NCBI GenBank assembly: GCA_020466095.1
Contig: CM035807.1
Span: forward strand, 29,575,176-29,639,175
Direction: 5' to 3'
Length of the DNA: 64,000 nucleotides
Source: Chlorops oryzae
Lineage: Eukaryota; Arthropoda; Insecta; Diptera; Chloropidae
The notes beneath the pieces were generated by a model. That model worked only from the letters and a program-made list of their open reading frames with translations. It was not told the origin of the DNA and did not search any database. Positions 11,483-23,075 of this stretch are shown one piece after another. Numbering within the stretch: position 1 is the first letter of the stretch; the number at the start of each line of letters is the position of its first letter. Made by a program: the position numbers and the translations under genes.

Positions 11483-11704
11483 TGACTTAATTATGTGAGC
11501 TCATTATTAACAATCAACTATTCAATTAAGCGCCGCATTTCCTTTGTTTTACAAAAGTTTTTGAATGAAATATTTTTAAGTTGAATGTGAGGGCAAAATG
11601 TATTGAACTAAAACAAAAAAATTTAATTTTGTACTATTTAACACGATCGAATTCGGCATAAACAATTTTGGTACAAGAGTGACTTAATTGTATGAGCACA
11701 AGTG
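11483..11704 (+). repeat. Right terminal repeat region of the Tc1-like element (two direct repeats)
   Basis: GTGACTTAATTATGTGAGCTC (inner) and GTGACTTAATTGTATGAGCAC (outer) are about 197 bp apart. The matching inverted copy upstream of the gene is at 10256-10276. These are the likely transposase binding sites. Confidence 0.75.
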
Positions 11705-11706
11705 TA

Positions 11707-12079
11707 GATGTCTCACGCCGAACAAAAATTTGGTCGCTAGCGATACTGAGCTCTGGCTCCCAGCGAAAGAAATCTAGCAATCGGAAAAATTCGGGTTTTA
11801 TACTTTTGCATTCGCGAAGCACCAGAAACGATTCAGTATGAAACTGAATTCGAAACAGTGCTGAGCTGTGTCCTTTTGCCTTTTTTTTTTAGTTTTTGTT
11901 GTTTTTGTTGCGAAGTTATACATATGTATGCATTTATGTATGAATCTGTTCATGCTAGAAACCAAAAATTTGAAAATTTCAATTTGGGCTTCATGCGTAT
12001 ATGAGAAATTTTGAAGTTGCCCTGCAGTAAATGTACTCGTCACCAGGTACTAGTAACCAACTGTACCCGTGCCACTATA
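11707..12079 (-). mobile_element. LTR (minus strand), truncated by the Tc1-like insertion
   Basis: Read on the minus strand, this begins at 12079 with TATAGTGGCACGGG and closely matches the plus-strand copy that starts at 12548 with TGTAGTGGTACGGG. The first G of TG is mutated to A. It contains a TATAAAACCC promoter-like word, as expected for an LTR U3. The homology stops at the TA where the Tc1-like element inserted, so the remainder should lie beyond that element and the gap. The pairing with 12548-13016 is inverted. Confidence 0.75.
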
Positions 12080-12089
12080 TTCCCCTCTT
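12080..12089 (-). promoter_or_regulatory. Polypurine tract next to the minus-strand LTR
   Basis: On the minus strand AAGAGGGGAA directly precedes the LTR, in the place where plus-strand DNA priming occurs in LTR retrotransposons. This marks the LTR as the 3' one. Confidence 0.65.
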
Positions 12090-12537
12090 GATATTTTGTA
12101 TGATCGTATTTGCGAGAAGACATCAGTTGATGCTGAAACTGGTTATGCAATAGAGACAACGAGACCAATTAAAATAACAATTACTTGTACACTTGCTTAA
12201 GTATGAAGAAGACGGCTACGTGGCGTAGTGGATAGTGTGTGCACTCATTAACACATATGTTCGAGTTCGAATCCCTGCGCAGGCGAGAAAAAGAAGGGGA
12301 AAATTTAATATTCAACCAAGCAAATTTTTTAAAAGAACAAAGTGTTCTACGCTTAAAGATAAGAAAACAATTTACGTGACTCTTAAAAATTCCTGCAATT
12401 TAGACTTCGAAACCTTTTTTATAATTGTTCGCGAAAAATTTTTTTCAAAGCCGTTAGTTTTTTATATATTAACTACTAAATACTAACAGTAAAAAATATT
12501 TATGCTCTCGCATATACATTCGCTCATACAAAATATC
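12090..12537. other. Spacer between two inverted 3' LTRs
   Basis: About 30-40 bp at each end still match in inverted orientation (CTCGCA..ATAC..CATACAAAATATC), as expected for retrotransposon sequence just inside a 3' LTR. The middle is unique apart from a tRNA-like segment and contains no gene-like ORF. Confidence 0.6.
12213..12285 (+). repeat. tRNA-like sequence with A and B boxes, probable SINE
   Basis: TGGCGTAGTGG at 12221-12231 fits the Pol III A box and AGTTCGAATCC at 12264-12274 fits the B box. The spacing of about 33 bp between them is that of a tRNA. The T stem and acceptor stem pair poorly, so it is a tRNA-derived repeat rather than a functional tRNA. It sits between the inverted LTRs. 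Confidence 0.6.
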
Positions 12538-12547
12538 AAGAGGAGAA
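12538..12547 (+). promoter_or_regulatory. Polypurine tract next to the plus-strand LTR
   Basis: AAGAGGAGAA lies immediately before TGTAGTGG, the LTR start. This is the standard 3' LTR context. Confidence 0.65.
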
Positions 12548-13016
12548 TGTAGTGGTACGGGTTCAGTTGGTCACTAGCACCTGGTGACGAGTACATTTAC
12601 TGCAGGGCAACTTCAAAATTTCTCATATACGCATGAAGCCCAAATTGAAATTTTCAAATTTTTGGTTTCTAGCATGAACAGATTCATACATAAATGCATA
12701 CATATGTATAACTTCGCAACAAAAACAACAAAAACTAAAAAAAAAAGGCAAAAGGACATAGCTCAGCACTGTTTCGAATTCAGTTTCATACTGAATCGTT
12801 TCTGGTGCTTCGCGAATGCAAAAGTATAAAACCCGAATTTTTCCGATTGCTAGATTTCTTTCGCTGGGAGCCAGAGCTCAGTATCGCTAGCGACCAAATT
12901 TTTGTTCGGCGTGAGACATCTATATATTATTTGATTAGTGCTTCAATCGATAAGCTATTACCAAGGAGCTGGCTACTTTGCATTACGAGTAGATTTTCAA
13001 TCAATTCAATACAACA
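12548..13016 (+). mobile_element. 3' LTR of an LTR retrotransposon (plus strand)
   Basis: The left end is TG after a polypurine tract. A TATAAAACCC word at 12825 and a conserved downstream stretch (CAGTATCGCTAGCGACC) look like the U3 promoter and start region. The right end is set at ACAACA (13016) because a CA terminus is expected, and this is a guess. Homology with the minus-strand copy can be followed as far as 12929, where that copy is cut by the Tc1-like element. No target duplication was found. Confidence 0.65.
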
Positions 13017-13487
13017 TTTTTGACCAATTCGAAATTCAATGGAAATGTTTAGTCATTAAAAATTTGAAAATTCATTTTAAATTGGTTGACATGAAATTAT
13101 TTATTAGCCACTTTGCTTGCGAGTGAGTGTGACACAACGTAAACGGAAACTGAGAGAGACCACATGCAGTACCTACAATAATTGTGCCAACGAAACGTGG
13201 AAAAAGTATGAATGCTTTTGGAGCATTATCATTTCATATTAAAATTCAATCGACCCACGGGCCTACTGCCACGAATGACACTTGAAACGTGAAGAAATGT
13301 GCCCACAACACAGCACCGGAGAATGACAAGAAATGACAAACACGATTTCGAGTGCAATTTTGCATTCGAAATATATCACAATTCCTCGCATCTGAATTAT
13401 GAAAATAAGAAATAAAGGTGCTCACAGAATAAACTCGAAAGATTGAGCGGGCTGGACGCGAATTTGATGGCACTCTATACCTATATA
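13017..13487. other. No gene seen
   Basis: Moderately AT-rich, apparently single-copy sequence. The short ORFs have no recognisable motifs. Confidence 0.6.
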
Positions 13488-13639
13488 CAGTAGCGAGAGC
13501 AGGTTTATTATCACGATTTAGATATGAATTAAGAATGTTATGTTAAAAAGTTCAGATCGATTGTGCAACCTTTAAAGATCGTATGGACACTGAAAGTCAA
13601 AGTACACTAACATGTATCCTGCACACCTGCTCGCTACTG
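13488..13639. mobile_element. 152-bp inverted-repeat element (CAGTAGCGAG termini)
   Basis: It begins CAGTAGCGAGAGCAGGT and ends ACCTGCTCGCTACTG, a 15-bp inverted repeat with a 2-bp insertion in one arm. A CAG start suggests a hAT-type MITE, but I found no matching 8-bp flanks. Confidence 0.6.
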
Positions 13640-14420
13640 TGTGGGAATTTTTGGTTCCATGTTGTGTAAAAAGCTAAAAACGCCGCTTGGAATACGTAGC
13701 GCCTTAATAACGCATATCAATTCAAGGTAACTTCCCATACAAATGCAGTTGACATGAATAAAGCACGAAAAAATATTATATGAAAGTTGCTTTGAATCTG
13801 GTTAATAGGTAAAAGATCTTCGTTTATTGATAAGACCATTTGGAGAACTGAGAAAAAAGGACGCCGCGGCATACAGAATTGAACTGCGCATACATAATTG
13901 GCGTGTGAGACAAGTCTCGAAAATGGCGTAGGAAATATCACTCAATCGATGGGACTTGGCTAACGTCAGAAGTATTGTTGTCGTATCAAAAATATTGGAC
14001 CTCAATCTTAATTGGGTGGAAAGTATAAATTTTATAAAACGAACTGCTTTATCTGGTAATGTGAACGGAATACATTATAGATCGGCAAAAATTCTCAAGC
14101 TCACAAGATATTATCAAACAAAAATTTAATTTTTTTATAGGCAAGGCTGAAAGTGATTTAATAAAGCCCATTATAGAAGTTTTTATCAGTTTGTTTGAGT
14201 ATTGAAAACGAATTTTGTCCAGATACACCAGATACGGAGTTATGGAGTGGGTATACAGACGTTGACATGGGTTGTATCTCTACTTTTAAAAAGTTGTTAT
14301 AAGTTTTCGTAATTCAGTGGTCTTAGGCTTTTGGTTTCGCTACGGACTAAGAATATTTTGGAATTATGTATATATATGTATGTATATAATATTAATTTAT
14401 CATGCCATTTATCATTATCA
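13640..14420. other. No gene seen
   Basis: Unique-looking noncoding sequence. ORFs of 60-75 codons overlap on both strands without motifs. Confidence 0.6.
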
Positions 14421-14660
14421 GGGGCCTTACTCTGTATTGCGATGCGATAGGCATTTTGATACGATAGCTTATTTCGAGTCGCAATTGGAACGGTTGTTTA
14501 CACTTATTTCCTTTTTCAGTTTAATTGCTATGTTGTAAATGCATTTACAAACCTTCCAGTTCATTTTTACGAATCAAAAAACTATAAAAACCCGTTCCAA
14601 TTGAGAAAAAAGCTATCGTATCGAATTGCCTATAGCATCGCAATACAGAGTAAGGCCCCA
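14421..14660. mobile_element. 240-bp MITE with long terminal inverted repeats
   Basis: GGGGCCTTACTCTGTATTGC at the left is matched by its reverse complement at the right, and the pairing extends inward through GATGCGATAGGC..GATACGATAGCT and AATTGGAACGG, so about 85 bp per arm can fold. There is no coding sequence. The class is unassigned. Confidence 0.85.
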
Positions 14661-17235
14661 GAGGTTTGCCGACTGATGGTTTAATAACCCTGAAGTACTT
14701 TTATAGGCATGGAAAACTCCAATCCCCTGTCCACGGACATCTTTCTTGGCATGAAATATTCACAGGATTTCAGGAAAAAATTTTTTGATCATATCTCCCG
14801 ATAAGATATACGGTCATATTACAGAAATCAATATCTTCAAAAACGGACGATTTACGAAATTTTATGTGCCCCATAATTCGTTACTACAAAACTTTTATTG
14901 CATTATAATACTTAGATCAACAGGATCCATATACTCAGTTCCAGCGAATTGGAAGTCGAAAGCCAGGTCAAAACTCCCTTGGTATGATTTTAAGGAGCAT
15001 TTTAAGTTTTTGACGATTTTAATAGTTATTTCCAAATATTTTCTTTTATAAGGAGTTCCTTGCCTGCCTTGACCCATTTGGTGTTCGTCCTTATTGATTT
15101 TTATAGACCACATTTTATAGAAAAGACAGTGTACTCACCAGTCGGCTTGGTCTCAGCAGATTTCAACGATGAAGCTTAATTTATACTGAAATTCCCTGAC
15201 CAACGGTCAATGTTGAGCAGTGGATGCCACCACTTTGAATGATAATTGTGCAACGATTAAACCTCGGTCCACTAGGTCCAAAGCACTAAAAAGAAAAAAC
15301 AATGTTGTCATTTAAAATTATGTATTTTCAAAACATTAAATACAAATAAAGGCTCATAAAAGATTTCAAAACTCACATTTGACTGGTTTTTTCAGCATAT
15401 TTTTAAGACCTTTCCGAAAATCCAACATGGATCAATAGCAGGAGGAGGGCCCTTCGTATTGTATGTATTATCTTTGCTGCATTTTTACGTCAAATGCTGT
15501 CTTCTATCGTATCTTATGATCATGGAATAATGAAGAATATATTATGCCATTAAGTAAACATAAATATGAAAGCAGTAGCCCAAATGCTACTTGAGTTTTG
15601 ACAAAATTGATTTTTAATTACCTTGTCAGGGCACTTCCATTAAAAATCCGTTTTCAAGATGTTTATCTAAAGTGGCTTGGCCTTTTCGCGTTCACATCTA
15701 ACAAAGAGTTCACTCCTCTTGGCTTGTGCGTCTGTGCTCTGATGAATCTCTTTATTCCCGGCGATCTTACTCGTATTTCCATAGAAAAATATATATTTCT
15801 CGATTTATCTACTCGACATGCGCATGAATTCATTTAACTCAATTATGGATGCGCAATAAGCTGGCTCGGCAAGTCGAAAGTATGAGACCCACTTTCGGTT
15901 TTGTATGACAGCGGAACAACATTTTGTTGTTGTATCTTTTTTTTTTTTTTTTTCCAAAATTAATTATCATAATTCCGCTATAAATATTTTCTTTGGTATT
16001 AACTCAAGTTATATGTATTGGACCGCTTTCCTTTTTGTAGGCGTTAAAGAGAGATTTTCGGAGCATTTGAATAATGAAATTGATATGAAAAAAAATTATA
16101 ATAAATAAAATATTAATAAAATTGTTCCATTCATCAATTCGATTATTTGAATTACCCACGAAAGAAATTCAGGCTTGTGAGCACCTTTTTCACTTGTATT
16201 TTTTGAGAGGATTTACATTCGGGGATGACTGCATTGTCCTTTCGTTTAACATCACAACTGCTCTTTTATCTTCAAGCGTTAAAGCAGATGAAGGTGTAAA
16301 AGCCCTTAGGATTTTATTGCGCCGTGTCCTTAAAATACCTGTAAAAAATCAAAATCCATCAAAATTTAATATCTCAAAAACTAATTAAGATAGATATATG
16401 AAACAATTGGCTACTCTTAGTTAATAAAACAAGGAAGCATACAAAAAATTTTTTTTTAATTTTACACTGAGAAAAATCCAACAAAATGTATAACCTTTCA
16501 TTTAAAAATTTTCACTTAAGGCCGCAGTCGGCTGTACCCCTTTTTTACACATCCAGGTCTCAAGAAATTCATTCTCTCTTTGGCTTTTACATAAGGCCTA
16601 TTGAATTTATTTCTATTGACCTCATTAGGTATTGATCAGTTATGTACTGAATAAGGGGCCTATCAGGTAGTTGAGAAAAATATTGGCTGAATCAGGCTGT
16701 GTCAAAATTAATGACTTGTGTTTGCGATCCCCAATGCCCAAACAAAAACTAACCAATTAAAAACTTTAACAGGTACCTGACGTCAAATGAAACTATTAAG
16801 ATCCCGAATTAGTTCACTGTCTATGATCTCAATATGATTAAATACTTCCACTATGCACAGAGCCAAAACTGCCTAATAGATTCAAGAAGATTTTCTCTAT
16901 GAAACATTTTTAGGCTAAGGGGTACCCCAGCAGAAAGAAGAGAAGATTTTTCCAAAGAGATTCCTTATTATTTTAATGTGGTAAATCTTTTTAATTTTAT
17001 CCAGAAGGGAAACACATGAAATCAAGAAGAAAACTAGTTATTCACAATTTTTTGGACTCAATTTCCGTTACTTTTGGCACAAAAAAAAAACAATCCATAG
17101 AGAAACACTTCTTGATTCCATTAGGTTTTATACTGAATTGTATTAAAAATGGATTTCTTATTGAATTCATTGGGCTATCTTCTTGATTTTTTCAAAAAGG
17201 TTTTCTTACTGATTTCATTAGGTTCCTGTAAGATT
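14661..17235. other. Noncoding interval; exon-like segment and a dispersed motif
   Basis: No gene is supported. On the minus strand 15139-15285 is bounded by a pyrimidine tract plus AG and by GTGAGTAC (see findings), but no frame is open across it. At 16365-16475 an ATTAAGATA..ATGAAACAA..ACACTGAGAAAAAT block resembles parts of the element at 23076-23756. The part after about 16930 has repeated AAAAAGGTTTTC words on both strands, which continue past the next insertion to about 17790. Confidence 0.5.
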
Positions 17236-17656
17236 GGCTCCATGAAAAATGGCCCCAATGCAAAATGGCCCCAAACTCAAAATGAAAAATGACCCCAAAA
17301 CTTAATATTGAAAACAACAACACGAATTTTGGGGCGATTTTTCATTTTTTTTGGGGTTTTTTTCCTTTTTGTTTTGGGTCATTTTGCATTTTTCAAAATT
17401 ACATTGAGTTTGGGGCCATTTTCCTTTTTTGATTTGGGGTCTTTTTTCATAATGCAAGATTACCCTAATTTTGGGGCCATTTTTCCTTTTTTGATTTGGG
17501 ATCTTTTTTCATAATGCAAAATTACCCCAATTTTGGGGCCATTTTTCCTTTTTTGATTTGGGGCAATTTTTCATAATGCAAAATTGCCCCAAAATTTGGG
17601 GCCTTTTTTCATTTTGAATTTGGGGCCATTTTTCATTGGGGCCATTTTTCATTCCC
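17236..17656. mobile_element. MITE with ~61-bp internal tandem repeats and a 10-11 bp target duplication
   Basis: CCTGTAAGATT flanks both sides (17225-17235 and 17657-17667). The termini GGCTCCATGAAAAATGGCCC and its near reverse complement pair. Inside, a unit with TTTTGGGGCCATTTTTCC and TTTTTCATAATGCAA repeats about three and a half times at 61-bp spacing (about 17409, 17470, 17531). The element contains no gene. It interrupts another repeat rich in AAAAAGGTTTTC words. Confidence 0.8.
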
Positions 17657-20100
17657 CCTGTAAGATTATGGGTAAACAATCTTCTTAATTTATTTAATAA
17701 GGAAAACCTTTTTGAAAAAATCAATAAGAATTCATAATAAAAGCAATAAGTTTTATTCTTGACTTATTCAAAAAGGTTTTCCTTATTAGAGTAATGAGAC
17801 TTTCTTCTTGAAAAGAAACCATAGAGACATCTTATTAGTTCAGACTTCACGTTAGCCCCTCTATGTATCTCTGCATTTAAAAAGGGATTTGTAGTGCAAA
17901 AACGGAAGACAAGGATTTTTTTTTTTTATAATCTCCGTGGGAAAATCTACTGGTTTCAACAGAAATACGTTCTCTAAATCTTCCAGTGAGTACTTCTATT
18001 GAAAATGTTCTAGTCTAAACTCATTCACGATTAACTACTTGAATTTTTTTTATTTTTCAAAATTTTGTTTCTTTTTTCAAACCTGGAACAAATGTTGCAT
18101 ACGAAATGCAAATCACTTAAAGAAAATACTCTTCAACTACGACTGCATCTGTTTATTTAAGACGTCATACGCTGAGTAGTGAACAGCAGTCGTAAGACAA
18201 TGCATTCATCTGCCGGTATATCAGTCAGTCAGTCGTGCGGTTGGTCTGTCAAGCGTCAATATTGATCAGACAGAACAAAAGTCAAAACTTCCTTCCTTCT
18301 TTTGACAAGTTAGTTGCTGGGTGGGCTAGCAACTCAAATCGATGCACGATCTCCTCATGCCCGGCTGTGTTTGTGTGTGTGTGTGAGTATTTGAGTAGGT
18401 GAAGTCATGTCTTGCATATCAATAGAAATCATTTCGTATTCAAAAAATAAAAAATACGACCGAATTAATTCAGATTGCATTCTATTTTTTGCCCATGCTT
18501 GATTCTCTCTCGACCAGCAACTTCAAGACAGAATATATTTCGACTGTTTGCCTTTTGTTTATGGGCTTTTATTTATTTCTTTTTTTTCGAATATTCTTTT
18601 TCGTTTTTAAATCAAAAGACAAACTGTTTATCTAATTTTACACATTGTTTTTTTTTTCGGGTTCATTCTTCATCATTTGCTGTGCTTTGCTTTTCCCACT
18701 CAACGTGCAGCAGGCAGCCAAATGTATTTCGGTGTTCCTTTTTTTTCTCTCTCTCTTCTTTTTGTCGAGTCAAAGTCAATAAAACGCTCTTCAAGGTGCT
18801 TCCCGCTGTGTAGCCACAACAATCTCAGCGACCACAAATGCATCTTTTATGTTCTTTCTTTCGGTTCAAACCAATAAATTGAAACTACACGCCAAATATA
18901 CGGAGAGAACAGGCATGCAACATATCGACTTACAGCATTTGAGCATTAAAGCGGCTTCGGGATTCGGATGTGTTCGGCTGGCTCGATTCTTTTTCGATTT
19001 TTTTTTTTTTTCGTTTCGGATACTTTCTCTTAGCGCAGTTGACACGCGACACTTATTCGCTGTCAGTGCTAATTGTTCAATTTCTTTTTCTAAATATTGT
19101 GATTTGATTTGTTGTGGCCCGAGCCGAACGTCGATGATGCGAGTGCGCTTTGTTCCATTGATGGCATCACATTTCGAAGTCAAACGTGAGGAGTTAAAGA
19201 CGTTTGGCAATTTAAGTTTTAAATTACGCCCCCGGATTTCATCGGATTCCCATCGGTATTTTGAACAACAACTTATGGGAGTTTTTTACGGTAATTGGTT
19301 TGAAAAAAAAATAGATAAAAAAAACCTTCCCATCGTTCGAGGCTCACTTTCAATGGAAAACCGAGTTGACGTGACGAGTTGACATGTAAACAAAACATCA
19401 ATTGCTTTGACTTTTACTCTTTGTTTTCCTCTCTAATTAATGGTGAATCGAGGCTTTCAAAGGTTTTAAGTCAACTGTCAGTTCTACTTGATCTTTCCTG
19501 AAGTCACACATCGTGCATCAAGCGTATATGACGTTTAATGCAGCGTGAAGATTGAGAATGTGAAAAGCATTTAGCCGAGTAGATACATATACATATGAAT
19601 GTATATGGATGTACAGAGATGGAATGATGGGCATTCCTCGGCAACAAACTTTGCATGATTAAGCGTGCATACCATTTCATGTGGCAGTGTTTCTCATAGC
19701 ATTGTTTACGTGGGCCTTTGAGCAAGTGACGCTGACACTTTTTCCCATAAAAATCTTACGTAGTCCCGAAATCTCCCTGGATCATCACCAAAAATATTAC
19801 CTATAAAACAAAGACAGGCGGAAATTACACGATGTGATGAGTCATCAACGGATTAGCAACTCTGATATATTGATATAAAGCCCATAGGGGGATCATGACA
19901 TTAAAGAACTATTTTAAGGTGCAAAAAAAGGGGCCAGTGTTCTTGGTATCTTGTCGAAATTGACATAATTCCGGAGTTCGGATTTGCATAGCCTTCGTAA
20001 AAGAGAAATTTGAAAAACTACCTTTAAAGTACGAGAATGGGTGGTTCTCGGCACCGTAAAGAGACTTAAAAACCCGAAGAATTTCTTCCAAAGCCGGGTG
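17657..20100. other. No supported gene; possible host 5' region near 18.2 kb
   Basis: Contains T-rich tracts and a short GT microsatellite at 18369-18384. Triple TCAGTCAGTCAG at about 18220 resembles an arthropod initiator. ORFs up to 177 codons (18849-19382) overlap long ORFs on the other strand and are full of Phe/Ser from T runs, so I do not call them genes. Confidence 0.5.
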
Positions 20101-20600
20101 ATTTTTTTATTTGACTTTTTAAGTATTTTTAATTTTCAAAAAAAAATATTTTTTTTAATTTTTAATATTTCTTAAATTATTTTATTTCTTTTTTTTTTCA
20201 ATATTATTTTTAAATTTAAAAACAAAACTTTTAAAAATTTTTAATTAAAGAAGTATTTTAATGTTTAACATAAAAAAAATCTTTTTAAAAATTAAAAAAG
20301 TTTTTTTTAATTTTTTTTTTTGTATTTTTAAGAATTTCGTCATTTTTATTTAATTTTTCTTCATAATATTTCTGGATTGCAAAAAATATTTAATTTTTAA
20401 AAATTTTTTACATTAAAAAAAAGGTTTTTTAAATATTATTTTTAAATTTAAAAACAAAACTTAAAGAATTAAAGAATTTTTAATGTAAAATTTAAAAAAA
20501 AATCTTTTTTAAAATTCAAAAAAATATTTTCAAAAATTTTTTTTTTAGATTTCGTCTTTTTTTTTAATTTTTCTTTATAATTTTCTTCATAAAATGCGAT
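20101..20600. repeat. AT-rich low-complexity block
   Basis: Nearly pure A and T with TTTTTAAAAATT-type words and no ORF. Some words recur in both orientations (AAATTTAAAAACAAAACTT occurs twice near 20210 and 20445), which suggests an old local duplication. Confidence 0.8.
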
Positions 20601-23075
20601 AAAAATAGGTGCATGGCACGTAAATAAGATACCAAAAGTTATACAAATTTTAATTAATTTGGTTAGCTCCTAAAAATATCAAATATTTCAACAACTATTT
20701 TGGTCCGATATTGGTAACGGTTCCTTGGGTTTTAATGAGCCTCGTGATGACAATTTCAATATACATATTTTGAGCTATCAACGACCCTTAGTGCACCTCT
20801 TGTGTATGTCTTTATTCCTAGATGGAATTTTAGACATAATATTAACTATATAAGTAGATCCTCACAAAAGAAGTCATTTTGAAAAGGTTCCTTAAATCGA
20901 AATGTTTGGGAGCATCTGGAATGGTGGCTTCAATCGACTTCAAGAAAAATCTCATTCGAATAATTTAAAATCACTTAAAATTTTTTTACGCAGAAATATC
21001 AAATGGTTTAATATGATCATTTGAATGCTCAAATGGGTTTTATTATGGAAAATTGTTCAATCAAAGGAAGTCACTTTTTGTTTAGCTTAAATTTTATTAA
21101 AATAGTTTTTATGAATCCCCTGTTTTTTTTTTTTGCCCCCCTTTAAGTGCACGTCTTTCTTTGATGAACTGCAGTGCTCTTAATAGGATGTCTTGCAGTT
21201 CAATACCCCATGGTTCTTTTTAAATGAACACTTCTTCTTCATGTACATCGAGGCATCATTTGAATAAAGCACTTCTTTTTAACTTCATTAACACGAACCT
21301 ATCCCAAAAACAAACAAAACAAGACAAAATTTAAAAAAAAAAAGACTCCCTTTTCCAAACAAATAAACTGGAAATCATAACAAAAACTTTTGGGGCTCGC
21401 AAAACAGCATGGCTTCGTCCGCAGGGAAATCTTGACTTCATCGCAATAATAAACGAAAACGAAAATGAAAACGAAAATTTTCATACAATTATAAAAGAAA
21501 TTCCGTGAAATTTTCTTTACAGTTTCCCGATACGGAAGAACACCACCAAGCAATTGCGATAAAGAAAACTGAAACGACTGCAATGATTCACTTAATTTTT
21601 TTTTTTTTAAACCATATCCAAAAGGAACTTTCCATCAAGAGGCGCGCGATAAAATCTCACGGTGGAGTTGCATTGCAGGGGCTGGGGAATACCGCCACCA
21701 CCACCGAAGCAGTCAAATAGTTTTCTGATTTATCGGGAAAACGTTCCAGCTCAATCTATTTAGAGAGATAGACGTAGGGTCTAATGACCTTTATAAGTCC
21801 AAAACGATCGGAGCCCTCAAGAGTCGATGGTGTTGCAAGATATAATCCAGATACACTTTCCGCTCCTTTTTTTTCATTGCATTCAATGCATCGATTTCCA
21901 CAAAAACAAAAAACAAAAAACAAAAACAAAAAGAGGGAGAGAGAAAAGAAATGCGAGCGGCATCGTTTGGAAATTCTTTTCACATTTCCATATTCCCCGC
22001 CGGTTCGTAATTTTTCATTGCATTGACATGTGCTACCGGGGTATGTTGTGAAGCTTGCTTGGTTGCCGCCTCGGGTTGCAGTCATCGCATCGCTTCGGGA
22101 ACCTCCGAATGTAAACAAATCGGCTTTTGCTGGAAAAGAAATAGTATGCACCCTGCAGGCGCTACGTTACATCATTTTTACATGCGTCGCGAATGCGTTA
22201 ACCAATGCTAAACAGATTCCCATTAGAGGCCCTAAAAGATGCGACAGCCATGAGGTGTGAAAAATCGAGAGGGAGCGCTGCTGCTGCTCGCTCTCCCTCA
22301 AATATTAATGAATTAAAAATATTTTTATGAAAGAAATTATGAAAATTTTGTTGTTAGAATTGAGCTTCAAATTGATCAAGAATGCTCTAAAATTTTGTGT
22401 TAGTTTAAGGGCATAAAATGCGCAATGGAAGAAGCAATCTAATTTGTTCAAAGAACATTTTTACTCGGTGAAATTGATGGACTAAAACAACGGTTTGTTG
22501 GAGTACTTAAACTCAGTTTCGAATTATAATATCAAAGCTTCAAGATCTAAAAAAGCCGGTCGAAATGTTAGCCCGATACAGCTGGGTGTTTTATTTAACA
22601 ACGCGGGAAAAGTTTTCTTCAACGCTGCATATCTACCATTCCGGGTAAGGTCTACTAAGACCTATACTTCACGTCGGACTAACAATCGTGGAAATTTTAA
22701 TATTATCCTAGTAAGCCGGACAGAGATTTAGTCTAAAGCTGCAAGGAGCTAGCTCGAATGCTTAACACTCTCATGCCACAATGTTGTTTTAGTGAAAAAA
22801 AAATCATATATGAAAGCGAGATCCCAGCTTAAGACTAATTTTCGGGTAGACAAAAGGAATATGATTATATTAATTTTTTTTATAGTTTTGCTGGGTTTTT
22901 ATATTTTATTATTTTAATTTTTAAATTTTTATATTTTATTAAAATTTTTTTGTATTTTTATTTTTGTATTTTTTAATTTAATTTTATTAATTTATTTGTT
23001 GTATTTTTTTAACTTAATTTGCAATTTTTTTTAAATTTCCAAAAATTTAATTTATTTTACAATTAAAAATTATTT
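20601..23075. other. No supported gene
   Basis: Mixed unique sequence. 21640-22290 is less AT-rich and holds overlapping ORFs on both strands without known motifs. A small hairpin with a CTGCTGCTGCT loop lies at about 22268-22300. The end (22870-23070) is T/A low complexity. Confidence 0.55.

Larger units (their letters stand above)
10208..11704 (+). mobile_element. Tc1-like transposon with IR/DR-type terminal repeats, left end lost in gap
   Basis: The transposase gene is flanked by three copies of a direct/inverted word: GCTCATATAATTAAGTCA at 10256-10276, its reverse complement at 11483-11503, and again at 11680-11704. Two copies about 200 bp apart on the right match the IR/DR layout of several Tc1 groups (Minos, S, Paris; family knowledge). 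The right end is GCACAAGTG followed by TA at 11705-11706, the expected TA target duplication. The left outer repeat should lie in or beside the 10108-10207 gap. The insertion lies within an LTR, whose sequence resumes at 11707. Confidence 0.85.

Noticed and set aside
11634..12829. Paired ORFs of 81 and 62 codons that occur twice
   Set aside because: They are the same LTR sequence in opposite orientation; no protein motif, and they overlap the TATA region.
18849..19382. 177-codon ORF
   Set aside because: Phe/Ser runs come from T tracts, a 114-codon ORF overlaps on the other strand, and no domain is recognisable.
20101..20600. Possible replication origin or matrix attachment region in the AT-rich block
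   Set aside because: Low complexity alone does not support a specific function.
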